Positions 6,501 to 15,903 of a stretch of 64,000 nucleotides of DNA are shown here, piece after piece. The stretch spans positions 267,923 to 331,922 of the forward strand of contig CAZREW010000001.1 in the NCBI GenBank assembly GCA_964599375.1. The letters are read 5' to 3'. The stretch's first letter is position 1. Each line of letters opens with the position of its first letter. This DNA is from JAUWCL01 sp964599375. Its GTDB lineage: Bacteria > Krumholzibacteriota > Krumholzibacteriia > Krumholzibacteriales > Krumholzibacteriaceae. The notes under the pieces were generated by a model. The model saw nothing but the letters and a program-made list of their open reading frames with translations, had not been told where the DNA came from and made no database searches. Made by a program: the position numbers and the translations under genes.

Positions 6501-8399
6501 ATGAGACGCACCGCCCTGACATTATTCCTGGCGACGCTGCTGGCCCTTTCAGGGTGTTCGGGGAAGGGCACGAAGCAGTACACCATCGAACAGTTTATGA
6601 ACACGCTCGCCGTTTCTGGCGGGGCCTTCTCTTTCGACGAGACCAAGCTGCTCGTCACTACCGACAGGACAGGGATAAGGAACGCGTATTCCATCCCCGT
6701 CACTGGCGGCGATATGGACCAGTTAACATTCTCAGGCGACAACGCCATATTCGCGCTGTCGTACTTTCCTGGTGATGACAGGTTCCTCTGTCTGGCAGAT
6801 CACGAGGGGAACGAGCTCTATCACATCTTTCTGTACGAGCCCGACGGGACCGTCACAGACCTGACTCCCTATTCCGGCGCGCGCGCCGTCTTCTACGGAT
6901 GGACCCATGACATGACCGGGTTCCTCTTCGGCTCGAACAGGAGAGACCCGAAATTCATGGACGTCTACGTCATGGACATCGAGAAGATGGCGCCGAAGAT
7001 GATCTACCTCAACGATACCGGCTATAACTTCGGGTGGATCTCGAACGACATGAGATACCTGGCCATGTCGAAGACGAACACCACGCACGACTCCGACATG
7101 TTCCTCTACGACAGGGATACAGGCGAGGTCAGGCACATCACGCCTCACGACGGGGACGTCAACTTCTCCCCGATGGATTTCAGCAGCGACTCGCGCTATC
7201 TCTACTATCTTACCGACAAGGGAGCGGAGTTCACATACCTGTGCAGGTATGACATAGAAAGCGGGAAGAGCGAGACGGTGGAGAAAGCCGACTGGGACAT
7301 CAGCTACGCCTACTTTTCCTATTCGGGACGCTACAGGGTGACGGCGATCAACAAGGATGCGCGCACAGAGATAAAGGTCTTCGACATGGTCGCAGGCGAG
7401 CCCCTCAGACTCCCCGACCTTCCGGACGGAGTGATCACCTCTGTCGAGATCTCGAGAAGCGAGAGGCTGATGAGGTTCTACGTGAACGGCTCGCGCTCGC
7501 CGAACAACCTGTACATATACGATTTCGGCACGGGTCTCTACAGCAGGCTGACCGACACGCTCAATCCCGAGATCGACCCTAAAGACCTCGTGGACGCGGA
7601 GGTCGTCAGGTACAGATCGTTCGACGGGCTCGAGATACCGGCGATCTATTTCAGGCCGCATGGCGCCGGTACGGGGGGGACTATCCCCGCGGTGGTATGG
7701 GTCCACGGAGGTCCGGGAGGCCAGGCGCGCGTGGGCTACAGCTCGCTGATCCAGTACCTCGTCAACGGCGGGTACGCTGTACTGGCGGTGAACAACAGGG
7801 GCAGCTCGGGGTACGGGAAAAGGTTCTTCAGCCTCGACGACATGAGGCACGGGGAAGACGACTTGAAGGACTGCATCGAAGGGAAGAACTGGATGGCGGC
7901 TTCGGGGCTCGTGGATCCGAAAAGGGTCGCGATAGCGGGCAGCAGCTACGGTGGCTACATGGCTCTCGCGGCGCTGACGTTCACGCCGGAGGAGTTCGCC
8001 GCCGGAGTGGATGCCTTCGGGATCTCGAACTGGGTACGCACGCTCGAGAGCATCCCTTCCTGGTGGGAGAACTTCAGAAAAGCGCTCTACAGGGAGATGG
8101 GCGATCCCTCGACGGATCTCGAATACCTCAGAAAGATATCGCCCCTTTTTCACGCCGACAGGATAGTCAGGCCCTTGATGGTGCTGCAGGGCGCCAACGA
8201 TCCTAGGGTGCTGAAGGTCGAGTCGGACGAGATAGTCGACGCGGCGAGAAAAAACGGAGTCGAAGTGGAGTACCTCGTATTCGAGGACGAGGGGCACGGC
8301 TTCATGAAGAAGGAGAACCAGATCGAGGGTTACAGAGCGATCCGCCTCTTCCTCGACAGGCATCTGAAGGACGGAGGCAGGGGCAGGCATGAACGGTAA
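6501..8399 (+). CDS. S9-family prolyl-oligopeptidase-type lipoprotein
   Basis: A 632-residue protein with a signal peptide and the good lipobox LSGC at residues 16-19. Residues about 40-370 form a seven-bladed propeller of the WD40-like/DPP4 type (repeated FSFDETKLL, FSPMDFSSDSRYLYY). Residues about 375-625 form the alpha/beta-hydrolase domain with the oxyanion loop WVHGGPGGQ and a complete triad: Ser482 (GSSYGGY), Asp567 (GANDPRV) and His599 (DEGHGF). It should cleave oligopeptides after Pro, Ala or similar residues in the periplasm. It overlaps the moxR-like gene by 11 bases, so it heads the MoxR operon. Confidence 0.93.
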   Translation: MRRTALTLFLATLLALSGCSGKGTKQYTIEQFMNTLAVSGGAFSFDETKLLVTTDRTGIRNAYSIPVTGGDMDQLTFSGDNAIFALSYFPGDDRFLCLADHEGNELYHIFLYEPDGTVTDLTPYSGARAVFYGWTHDMTGFLFGSNRRDPKFMDVYVMDIEKMAPKMIYLNDTGYNFGWISNDMRYLAMSKTNTTHDSDMFLYDRDTGEVRHITPHDGDVNFSPMDFSSDSRYLYYLTDKGAEFTYLCRYDIESGKSETVEKADWDISYAYFSYSGRYRVTAINKDARTEIKVFDMVAGEPLRLPDLPDGVITSVEISRSERLMRFYVNGSRSPNNLYIYDFGTGLYSRLTDTLNPEIDPKDLVDAEVVRYRSFDGLEIPAIYFRPHGAGTGGTIPAVVWVHGGPGGQARVGYSSLIQYLVNGGYAVLAVNNRGSSGYGKRFFSLDDMRHGEDDLKDCIEGKNWMAASGLVDPKRVAIAGSSYGGYMALAALTFTPEEFAAGVDAFGISNWVRTLESIPSWWENFRKALYREMGDPSTDLEYLRKISPLFHADRIVRPLMVLQGANDPRVLKVESDEIVDAARKNGVEVEYLVFEDEGHGFMKKENQIEGYRAIRLFLDRHLKDGGRGRHER

Positions 8400-9372
8400 C
8401 GACGACGGCAGGGTGCTGGAACGGTTCGAAAGCGCTTACTCGAGCCTTCGCTCCGAGACGGCGAAGGTCATCATCGGCCAGGAGCGAGTGCTCGACGAGC
8501 TTCTATCGGCGCTCTTCGCCGGGGGGCACTGCCTGCTCGTGGGGGTTCCGGGACTGGCGAAGACGCTCATGATATCGACGGTCGCTTCCTGCCTGGGGCT
8601 GAAGTTCTCGAGGATACAGTTCACTCCCGACCTGATGCCGAGCGATATCATGGGGACCGAGGTCCTCGAGGAGGACGCGGCCTCGAGCCGCAGGATATTC
8701 CGTTTCATCAAGGGGCCGGTCTTCGCCAACGTCGTGCTGGCCGACGAGATCAACAGGACGCCGCCCAAGACACAGGCCGCCCTGCTCCAGGCGATGCAGG
8801 AGAAGAACGTCACAGTCGGGGGAGAGACGCATCCGCTCGAAGCGCCCTTCTTCGTTCTGGCGACGCAGAACCCGATCGAGCTCGAGGGTACGTATCCGCT
8901 CCCCGAGGCGCAGCTCGACAGGTTCATGTTCAACATCATGGTAGATTATCCCGACGAGAGCGAGGAGCTGAGGATCGTCGACACGACGACCTCGGTCGAA
9001 AGCCCTTCGGTGGGCCAGGTGCTCACCGGAGAGGAGATCGTCGAGATACAGGGGCTGGTGCGGAAGGTGCCCGTCTCGGAGAATGTCCTTGCCTACGCAG
9101 TGCGGCTGGCCAGGGCGAGCCGCGACGGCGCCTTCGAGGGCGTCGGCGAGTACCTGTCGTGGGGCGCGGGCCCCAGGGCGGGGCAGTACCTCGTCCTCGG
9201 CGCCAAGGCGAGGGCCGTGATGCGCGGCAGGACGACCCCCGACATCGAGGATGTGCGGGCAGTAGCGTACCCCGTCCTCAGGCACAGGCTGGTCACGAAC
9301 TTCCATGCCGAAGCGGACGGCGTCACCACCGATGAACTGGTGAGGAGACTGCTGGATACCGTCGCGCCGTGA
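8389..9372 (+). CDS. MoxR-family AAA+ ATPase
   Basis: A 327-residue AAA+ protein with Walker A GVPGLAKT near residue 50, Walker B VVLADEINRTPPKTQAALL near residue 115, the sensor region VLATQNPIELEGTYPLPEAQLDRF, and the C-terminal lid. This is the standard MoxR architecture. MoxR ATPases act as chaperones that insert cofactors or mature VWA-domain partners, and the next two genes encode exactly such partners (DUF58 and a BatA-like VWA protein). Confidence 0.95.
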   Translation: MNGNDDGRVLERFESAYSSLRSETAKVIIGQERVLDELLSALFAGGHCLLVGVPGLAKTLMISTVASCLGLKFSRIQFTPDLMPSDIMGTEVLEEDAASSRRIFRFIKGPVFANVVLADEINRTPPKTQAALLQAMQEKNVTVGGETHPLEAPFFVLATQNPIELEGTYPLPEAQLDRFMFNIMVDYPDESEELRIVDTTTSVESPSVGQVLTGEEIVEIQGLVRKVPVSENVLAYAVRLARASRDGAFEGVGEYLSWGAGPRAGQYLVLGAKARAVMRGRTTPDIEDVRAVAYPVLRHRLVTNFHAEADGVTTDELVRRLLDTVAP

Positions 9373-9394
9373 CCAGGCGCGGGGAAAGACATCT

Positions 9395-10312
9395 ATGCCC
9401 CCGGAAAAAAATAACGCGGGAGAGTTCCTGCGCCCCGAGACAGTCAGCCGCCTGGCGAACATGGAGCTTCGCGCGAGGCTGATAGTCGAAGGCTTCATAG
9501 CCGGCCTCCACAGGTCGCCGTACCACGGGTTCTCCGTCGAGTTCGCCGAATACAGGCAGTACAACGCGGGAGAATCGGCAAGGAACATCGACTGGAAGAT
9601 ATACGCCAAGACCGACCGCTATTATCTCAAGGTGTTCGAGGACGAGACCAATCTGCGCGGCACGCTGCTCCTGGACAGGAGCGCCTCTATGGATTTCAGC
9701 GGGGACACCGCCGGCGGGGGCGTTACGAAACTCCGGTACGGCGCCATGCTCTGTGCCGCCCTCTCTTACCTCATGATAAAGCAGCGCGACGCCGCGGGGC
9801 TCGCTCTGTTCGACGACAGGCTCGGCGAGGTGATCCCGCACAGGTCGGCAAGGCGCCATCTCTTCCGCCTGCTCAGCACGCTGGAGAACGTAACGCCGGG
9901 AGGCAGGACGGGGATCAGCCGCGCGCTGCACGATATGGCCGAGCGGATACACAGGCGTGGGCTCGTCGTCCTCGTGAGCGATCTGCTCGACGAGCCGGAA
10001 GAAGTGATCAGCGGCCTGAAACATTTCAGGCACAGGGGTCACGAACTCGTCGTCTTCCACCTGCTCGACCCCCTCGAGCTCACGCTCGACTACGCAGGGG
10101 AAGTGACCTTCGTCGACAGGGAGACGGGTGACAGGCTGAGGGCGCAGCCCTGGTTCGTCCGGCGCGACTACAGGCGCAGCGTCGGCGACTGGACATCCTA
10201 TCTCGGGAAGAGATGCGTGGAGAACGCGATAGACTATAACCTCGTGACCACGTCGACGCCGTTCGACCTCGCGCTCGTGAGCTATCTCGGCAAGAGAAGC
10301 AGGATGGGCTGA
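9395..10312 (+). CDS. DUF58 domain protein (VWA-like), MoxR partner
   Basis: This 305-residue soluble protein carries the DUF58 signature GFSVEFAEYRQYNAGE followed by RNIDWKIYAKTDRYYLK near residue 60. A degenerate VWA/MIDAS-like region follows (LLDRSASMDFS, with DxSxS). DUF58 proteins occur between MoxR and Bat genes in most bacterial phyla. They are thought to be substrates or adaptors of the ATPase, although the molecular role is not established. It lies 22 bases after moxR and 5 bases before the next gene. Confidence 0.92.
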   Translation: MPPEKNNAGEFLRPETVSRLANMELRARLIVEGFIAGLHRSPYHGFSVEFAEYRQYNAGESARNIDWKIYAKTDRYYLKVFEDETNLRGTLLLDRSASMDFSGDTAGGGVTKLRYGAMLCAALSYLMIKQRDAAGLALFDDRLGEVIPHRSARRHLFRLLSTLENVTPGGRTGISRALHDMAERIHRRGLVVLVSDLLDEPEEVISGLKHFRHRGHELVVFHLLDPLELTLDYAGEVTFVDRETGDRLRAQPWFVRRDYRRSVGDWTSYLGKRCVENAIDYNLVTTSTPFDLALVSYLGKRSRMG

Positions 10313-10317
10313 TCCGG

Positions 10318-12366
10318 ATGAACTTTCTGAATCCAGCATTCCTCTTCGCTCTCGCCGCTGCGGCGGTCCCCCTGCTGATACATCTGCTCAGCCGCCGGCG
10401 CGCGCGGGAAGTCCCCTTCAGCTCTATACGGTTCCTCGAGCGGTCGGACCGCAGGAGCATGAGAAGGATAAACCTGCGAAGGCTCATACTCCTCGCGCTT
10501 CGGACCGCCGCCATAGCCCTGATCGCCCTGGCTTTCGCGAGGCCGGTGATCACGGGGCGCACGGCCTCTCTCTTCCCGGGGAAGGAGCCCAAAGCCGTCG
10601 TCGTGATGATCGACCGGAGCTACAGCATGGGGGTGCGGGGAAGCGGAGGCACGGCGTTCGACTCGGCGGTCGAGGCTGCGCTCGATATAGCGGGAGGGCT
10701 CGAGGACGACGACGATCTGACGATATCGCTGTTCGACGAGGTCACCGAGGAGATATTCATCGCGGAGAGGGCGGGACGACAGGCGGCAGCCGGAGCACTT
10801 GCCGGCGTGGAGCCTTCGCTCAGGGGGACCGATCTCAGGGGTGCGGCCGGGCACGGGGCGGCCATCCTCGAAAGGAGCAGGCGGACGGCCAGGGAGCTTT
10901 TCATCGTCTCCGATTTCCAGAGGACGGGCCTGTCGGGCGGGAAAAGGGACCGGGCCCCTGCCGGGACAAGGGTATTCCTCGTGCCGGTGATCCCGGCCTC
11001 CGGCCCAAATATAGCGGTGGAGAGGGTGATACTCCCCGGCCAGGCGCTGCACAGGGGAGAGGCGGCGTCGGTGAGGGTCCACGTGCGCAACACCTCTCCA
11101 GACCGCCCCGCCGTCTCACCGCTGCGTATCGACCTGGACGGGCGCAGGATCGTCGAGAAGGAGCTGGAGCTCCCGCCGGGAGGAGGTCAGGAACAGGTGT
11201 TCGAGTTCGACGCCGGGCGTCCCGGCTGGATCCGGGGCAGCGTGAGCTGCAGGGAGGATATGCTCCACGCCGACGATACGAGGTTTTTTGCCCTGCTCGT
11301 GAGGGAGAAGACACCGGTGCTGCTGATCTCCGGAGGTGAAGATTTCTATCTCTCGCAGGCGCTCGCCCCGGAAGGGGCCGACGGAGACATAGACCTGGCC
11401 TGGAAGGGATGGAGCGGGTACACGACCGCCGACCTTTCGAGGGCCGAAGTGGTGGTGTCGGGGCCGGGAGCGAAGCCGCGCCCGGGGGACGCGGCGCTGC
11501 TGAGAAGATTCGCCGAGGAGGGTGGAAGGGTGGTCGTATTCATATCGCCGGGAATGGAGGACCTCGCCGCTGGCCTGAGCTCGCTCGGCGCGTCCGTCAG
11601 GCCGCGCGTGAACGCGGAGGGATTCCTCGAGCTGGAGCGGCCCGGAGGGGACAACCCCCTGCTGTCCGTATTCAGCGGCGCCGACCTCGACGGTATATCC
11701 CGGCTGAGATTCTTCAGGACCGCCGAGGTGGCCGGGCTCCCGCCGGGAGCCGCCTCGCTCTCCTTCTCGGACGGCACGCCGTTCGTCTGGACGGAGCGGG
11801 CGGGCAGTGGCGAGATCGTCTTTGTCGCCTCATCTCCGGTTCCGGAGAGCGGCGACCTGGTCCTGTCGCCATGGTTTCTCCCGCTCGTGCAGCAGATGGC
11901 CCTCTCGCCGCTTTCGGTATCGCCGGGAAGGGAAGGGGCCCTGATAGGCTCGACGGTGGAAGTGCCTCTGGCGGAGGACGGGGGCTGCACGGTCATCCTT
12001 CCCGGGGAGACGGAGTTCGTCGATCCGCTTAGGACCGGGCCGGGGAGGCTGGCGGTTCAAGCCGGGGGCAGGCAGGGGTACCTTGTCGCGAGATGCGGGG
12101 ATGATGAATGGCAGACTGCCGTAAACCCGGACTGCCTGCTCGAATCGGCTCTCGAATACATGACCCCGGCTCAGACCGCTGATTCTCTGGGCCTGAGGAG
12201 CTGGGCCGCAGCGCGTGCCGGCGCCGGGCTTCCGGAAGCCGTAAGAGAAGCGAGAGAGGGCAGGGAGATCGCAGATGTGCTGATAATGGCGGCCGCGCTC
12301 CTACTGGTGGCCGAACTCGCAGTGGCGCAGCGCCAGGGCGGGGAGAGCGGAGGTGAGAACAGCTGA
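10318..12366 (+). CDS. BatA-like membrane protein with VWA domain
   Basis: A 682-residue protein beginning with the BatA N-terminal domain (MNFLNPAFLFALAAAAVPLLIH, a first membrane helix, then HLLSRRRAREVPFSSIRFL) and a second helix (LILLALRTAAIALIALAFARPV). A VWA domain starts near residue 95 with a MIDAS motif (MIDRSYSMG). Further Ig-like and class-I-amidotransferase-like segments follow, and a last hydrophobic helix (VLIMAAALLLVAELAV) lies near the C-terminus. It probably presents a periplasmic VWA platform worked on by MoxR. The stop overlaps the mfd start (TGATG). Confidence 0.88.
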   Translation: MNFLNPAFLFALAAAAVPLLIHLLSRRRAREVPFSSIRFLERSDRRSMRRINLRRLILLALRTAAIALIALAFARPVITGRTASLFPGKEPKAVVVMIDRSYSMGVRGSGGTAFDSAVEAALDIAGGLEDDDDLTISLFDEVTEEIFIAERAGRQAAAGALAGVEPSLRGTDLRGAAGHGAAILERSRRTARELFIVSDFQRTGLSGGKRDRAPAGTRVFLVPVIPASGPNIAVERVILPGQALHRGEAASVRVHVRNTSPDRPAVSPLRIDLDGRRIVEKELELPPGGGQEQVFEFDAGRPGWIRGSVSCREDMLHADDTRFFALLVREKTPVLLISGGEDFYLSQALAPEGADGDIDLAWKGWSGYTTADLSRAEVVVSGPGAKPRPGDAALLRRFAEEGGRVVVFISPGMEDLAAGLSSLGASVRPRVNAEGFLELERPGGDNPLLSVFSGADLDGISRLRFFRTAEVAGLPPGAASLSFSDGTPFVWTERAGSGEIVFVASSPVPESGDLVLSPWFLPLVQQMALSPLSVSPGREGALIGSTVEVPLAEDGGCTVILPGETEFVDPLRTGPGRLAVQAGGRQGYLVARCGDDEWQTAVNPDCLLESALEYMTPAQTADSLGLRSWAAARAGAGLPEAVREAREGREIADVLIMAAALLLVAELAVAQRQGGESGGENS

Positions 12367-15300
12367 TGTGGGAGTCCCTGCGGGAGAAGATCTCGGGGCT
12401 TGCCCCTTTCGGCGACCTTTGCGCAAGGCTCGCGGCACAGGGAGCGGTGGCGCGGGCGGGCGGCCTTGTGGGCAGCTCGCGCTCGCTGGTGCTCTCGACC
12501 CTCGTCCCGACCCTCGGCAGGGGTGTCGTGGCTGTTGCCTCCGATCCGGTGAAAGCGAGGGACATCGCGGCCGACCTCGAGCATTTCGGCGCCGGCCGCG
12601 TAGTCTTCTATCCCGAGGACGAGATCCTTCCGTACGATTATCACGATCCCGACAGGAACCTCACCGGGATGCAGATGTCCGCTCTCGCCGCCGTGGCGGA
12701 GAAGAGATGCGACGTGCTCGTCTGCACCCCAAGGTCGTTCCTGAAGAAGGTCTTCGCCCCCGAAGTCCTTCTCGGCCTGCTCATCGACCTGCGGAAGGGG
12801 GAAGCGAGGGATCCGTACGAGCTGGCGGAGATGCTGGTCCGGCTCGGGTACGAGAGGCACAACATAGTCGAGGAGAAGGGGCAATTCGCACTGCGTGGAG
12901 GGATACTCGATCTGTTCGAGGTCACATCGCCCGACCCCGTGAGGATGGAGTTCGACGGCGACGAGATCGCGTCGATGCGCCTGTTCGACATCGAGACGCA
13001 GAGATCGACGGCCGAGACCGGTTCGATCCGGATCCACCCGCTGCACCATCTCGTCCCTGACGCCGCCGGGATCGCGCGGCTCAGGGCTTTCCTCGAGAAG
13101 GCAGGCGCGGGGCTCGATGAGGAGGCGCGGAGAAAGGCGATGCTACCCGCCGAAAGGCTCGAGGCGGGGATCCATTTCTTCGGGATGGAGCACTACGCCG
13201 CCGTAGTCCACGAAGTCGTCTCCGTGACCGGATACTTCACGGAGCCTCCGCTTGTAGCGATCTACGACAGCGAGGAGATCGAGACACTCACCGCCGAGTT
13301 CAGGGAGGAGATAGAGAGGAGCCACGAAAGGTCCGCCGATGAGAACATCTACCCGGGCCCGGAGCTTGTGTATGCCGGCGGCCCGGAGTGGGAAGCCGAG
13401 CTGGAGGCCTGCGGAAGGCTCGAGTTCGTCTCTCTGCCCGGCGGTGACGACGCCCGTTTTGCCACTTCGGCGGCAGGCGACTACCGCAGGAACATAAAGG
13501 GTCTCGCCGCGGATGTGCGAAAGGAGCTCGCCAGGGGCAGCCGGGTCTTTCTCTTCTGCGCGAACGAGATCCAGAGGGAAAGGGCGGAGGATATCCTCTC
13601 GGATGTCGCTCTCGAGATCGATTTTCCGATCGGCGAGATCTCGAGCGGCTTCAGGTGGCCCGCGACGGGGATGGTCTTTCTCAGCGAAGAGGAGGTCTTC
13701 GGCCGCTACCACAGGCCGTGGCACTCGCCCCGGTCGAGGAGCCGGTCACTCGTATACGACCCGTCTCATTTCAAGCCGGGCGACTTCGTCGTCCACGTGA
13801 GCCACGGGATAGGCCGGTACATGGGGATGCGCGTCCTCGAGATCGAGAGAAGCAGGACAGAGTGCCTCGACATAAGGTACGAGGGGGACGACAGGCTATT
13901 CATCCCAGTCTCCCAGCTCAGGATGGTCGAGAAATACACCGCCGCCGAAGGGGCGCAGCCAGCGCTCGCCCGACTCGGCAGCGGCTTATGGAACCGGACG
14001 AGGGAAAAGGCGCGAAAGAGCGCGGGCCTGATCGCGCAGGACCTGATCGAGATATATGCCGCCCGGCAGATTGCGGACGGATTCGCCTTCGGCCCCGACA
14101 AGCCGTGGCAGAAGGAGATGGAGGCCTCTTTCCCGTGGGAGGAGACCCCTCATCAGCTCCAGGCTACGGCCGAGGTGAAGGCCGACATGGAAAGCCTCAG
14201 GCCGATGGACAGGCTGCTCTGCGGGGATGTCGGGTTCGGAAAGACGGAGGTCGCCGTTAGGGCCGCTTTCAAGGCGGTGCTCGCCGGGCGCCAGACGGCG
14301 GTGCTGGTGCCGACAACCGTCCTCGCGCTGCAGCATTACAACACCTTCCGCGAGCGGCTCGCCGGGTTCCCGGTCAATATCGGGATGCTCAGCAGGTTCG
14401 TCCCCTCCGCGCGGGGCAAGAAAGTCGTCGAGGGGGTCGCCAGGGGAGAGATAGATATCCTCATCGGTACGCACAGGCTCCTCTCGAGAGACATCCAGTT
14501 CGCCGAGCTCGGCCTCGTCATCGTCGACGAGGAGCACAGGTTCGGCGTGGCGCAGAAGGAAAAGCTCAAGAAGATGAAGAAGACGGTCGACGTACTGAGC
14601 ATGACCGCCACACCGATACCGAGGACCCTCTCGATGGCGATCTCCGGGATAAGGGATATCTCGGTGATCGATACGCCTCCGCGCAACAGGCTGCCCATAC
14701 ATACCGAGATCCTCCCCTTCGACGACGAGAGGATCCGCGAGGCGGTGATGCGCGAGATCGGGCGCGGCGGCCAGGTCTTCTTCGTCCACAACCGGGTCCA
14801 GTCCATCGAGGTGATGCAGGGGTACCTCGCCAGGCTGCTCCCCGACAGGGTAAGGATAGCGCACGCCCACGGGCAGATGAAGGAGCGTGACCTCGAGAGG
14901 ATCATGGTCGACTTCGTGGAGCGGAAGTTCGATGTGCTCCTGAGCACGATGATAATAGAGGCTGGACTTGACTTCCCCAACGTCAACACGATCATAATCA
15001 ACCGCTCCGACAGGTTCGGCCTCGCGCAGCTCTACCAGCTCAGGGGGCGCGTCGGCCGTTCGGACCGCAAGGCTTACGCATATCTGCTGATCCCGAAGGG
15101 CGGGGGGCTGACCTCGACGGCGATAAAGCGGCTCCAGGCGATCACCGAGTTCGATTACCTCGGCGCCGGGTACAGGATCGCGATGAGGGACCTCGAGATA
15201 CGGGGCGCGGGAAACTTTCTCGGCCACCAGCAGTCAGGCCAGATAAATGCCGTCGGGCTCGATCTCTACTCGAGGATGATCAGGGAAGAAGTCGCCAGAA

Positions 15301-15809
15301 GACTCGGCGAAGAGGTGGAGGAGGAACAGGAGGCGAGGATATCGGTCCCCGTACCGGCCTATCTGCCCGACAGCTACGTATCCGACTCCGAGGAGAGGAT
15401 GGATATCTACCGAAGGCTCAGCCGCGTGCGCGGCCCCGAGGAGGTCGCCGCGATGCGAGACGAGCTGCTCGACAGGTTCGGGGCGCCGCCCCCGCCCGGC
15501 GAGAACATGGTAAAGCTCGTGGAATTCAGGGAGAGAGAGGCGGCGGCGGGCCTCGACAGCGTTGAGATAGACACGAAAGGCGTTGTGAAAGCGATATTTA
15601 ATCCAAAGAACACGCCCTCGCGGAAACTGATCGCGGAGATCGCGCGCAGGTTCGAGGGAAGGCTCGCCTTAAAGATGGAGAAGGGTTTTTCGATGACTAT
15701 GTCGCCAGAAGATGGCGTGAAGCACCCTCAGGATGACCTCTGGTCGTCCAGGCCGGGCATGAAGGATCTTGAAAGCCTGTTGAATTTATTGGAAATTTTT
15801 GATAAATAG
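12366..15809 (+). CDS. mfd: transcription-repair coupling factor Mfd
   Basis: At 1147 residues this has the normal Mfd length. The N-terminal UvrB-like module (residues 1-330) includes DEILPYDYHDPDRNLTGMQ and the YxRxNIVEEKGQF-type segment. The RNA-polymerase-interaction domain starts near residue 460 (FVVHVSHGIGRYMGM). The SF2 translocase follows with motif I GDVGFGKTEVA, motif II DEEH and motif III TATPIPRTL. Motifs V and VI appear as TMIIEAGLDFPNVNT and QLRGRVGRSD, and the TRCF domain closes the protein. Mfd removes RNA polymerase stalled at lesions and recruits UvrA. Translational overlap with the BatA-like gene suggests shared transcription. Confidence 0.97.
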   Translation: MWESLREKISGLAPFGDLCARLAAQGAVARAGGLVGSSRSLVLSTLVPTLGRGVVAVASDPVKARDIAADLEHFGAGRVVFYPEDEILPYDYHDPDRNLTGMQMSALAAVAEKRCDVLVCTPRSFLKKVFAPEVLLGLLIDLRKGEARDPYELAEMLVRLGYERHNIVEEKGQFALRGGILDLFEVTSPDPVRMEFDGDEIASMRLFDIETQRSTAETGSIRIHPLHHLVPDAAGIARLRAFLEKAGAGLDEEARRKAMLPAERLEAGIHFFGMEHYAAVVHEVVSVTGYFTEPPLVAIYDSEEIETLTAEFREEIERSHERSADENIYPGPELVYAGGPEWEAELEACGRLEFVSLPGGDDARFATSAAGDYRRNIKGLAADVRKELARGSRVFLFCANEIQRERAEDILSDVALEIDFPIGEISSGFRWPATGMVFLSEEEVFGRYHRPWHSPRSRSRSLVYDPSHFKPGDFVVHVSHGIGRYMGMRVLEIERSRTECLDIRYEGDDRLFIPVSQLRMVEKYTAAEGAQPALARLGSGLWNRTREKARKSAGLIAQDLIEIYAARQIADGFAFGPDKPWQKEMEASFPWEETPHQLQATAEVKADMESLRPMDRLLCGDVGFGKTEVAVRAAFKAVLAGRQTAVLVPTTVLALQHYNTFRERLAGFPVNIGMLSRFVPSARGKKVVEGVARGEIDILIGTHRLLSRDIQFAELGLVIVDEEHRFGVAQKEKLKKMKKTVDVLSMTATPIPRTLSMAISGIRDISVIDTPPRNRLPIHTEILPFDDERIREAVMREIGRGGQVFFVHNRVQSIEVMQGYLARLLPDRVRIAHAHGQMKERDLERIMVDFVERKFDVLLSTMIIEAGLDFPNVNTIIINRSDRFGLAQLYQLRGRVGRSDRKAYAYLLIPKGGGLTSTAIKRLQAITEFDYLGAGYRIAMRDLEIRGAGNFLGHQQSGQINAVGLDLYSRMIREEVARRLGEEVEEEQEARISVPVPAYLPDSYVSDSEERMDIYRRLSRVRGPEEVAAMRDELLDRFGAPPPPGENMVKLVEFREREAAAGLDSVEIDTKGVVKAIFNPKNTPSRKLIAEIARRFEGRLALKMEKGFSMTMSPEDGVKHPQDDLWSSRPGMKDLESLLNLLEIFDK
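15780..15808 (+). promoter_or_regulatory. possible sigma-70 promoter at the 3' end of mfd
   Basis: TTGAAT (15780-15785), a 17-base spacer and TAAATA (15803-15808) lie in an AT-rich patch that overlaps the mfd stop, in otherwise GC-rich DNA. It would give the three downstream parvulin genes their own transcript. Confidence 0.45.
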
Positions 15810-15903
15810 AATAGTTTAACATATACATGCCCGGCGTCAGGGGAGAGCCCTCCGGCGGCCAGGCGGAAGAGCTGGAAACAACACAGTCCGGAAGGAGAAT
15901 GTT

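Noticed and set aside
6732..8390. 552-codon open frame antisense to the S9 peptidase
   Set aside because: Composition is His/Arg/Val-rich, typical of the reverse of a GC-rich gene. No domain or signal, and the sense gene has a complete triad.
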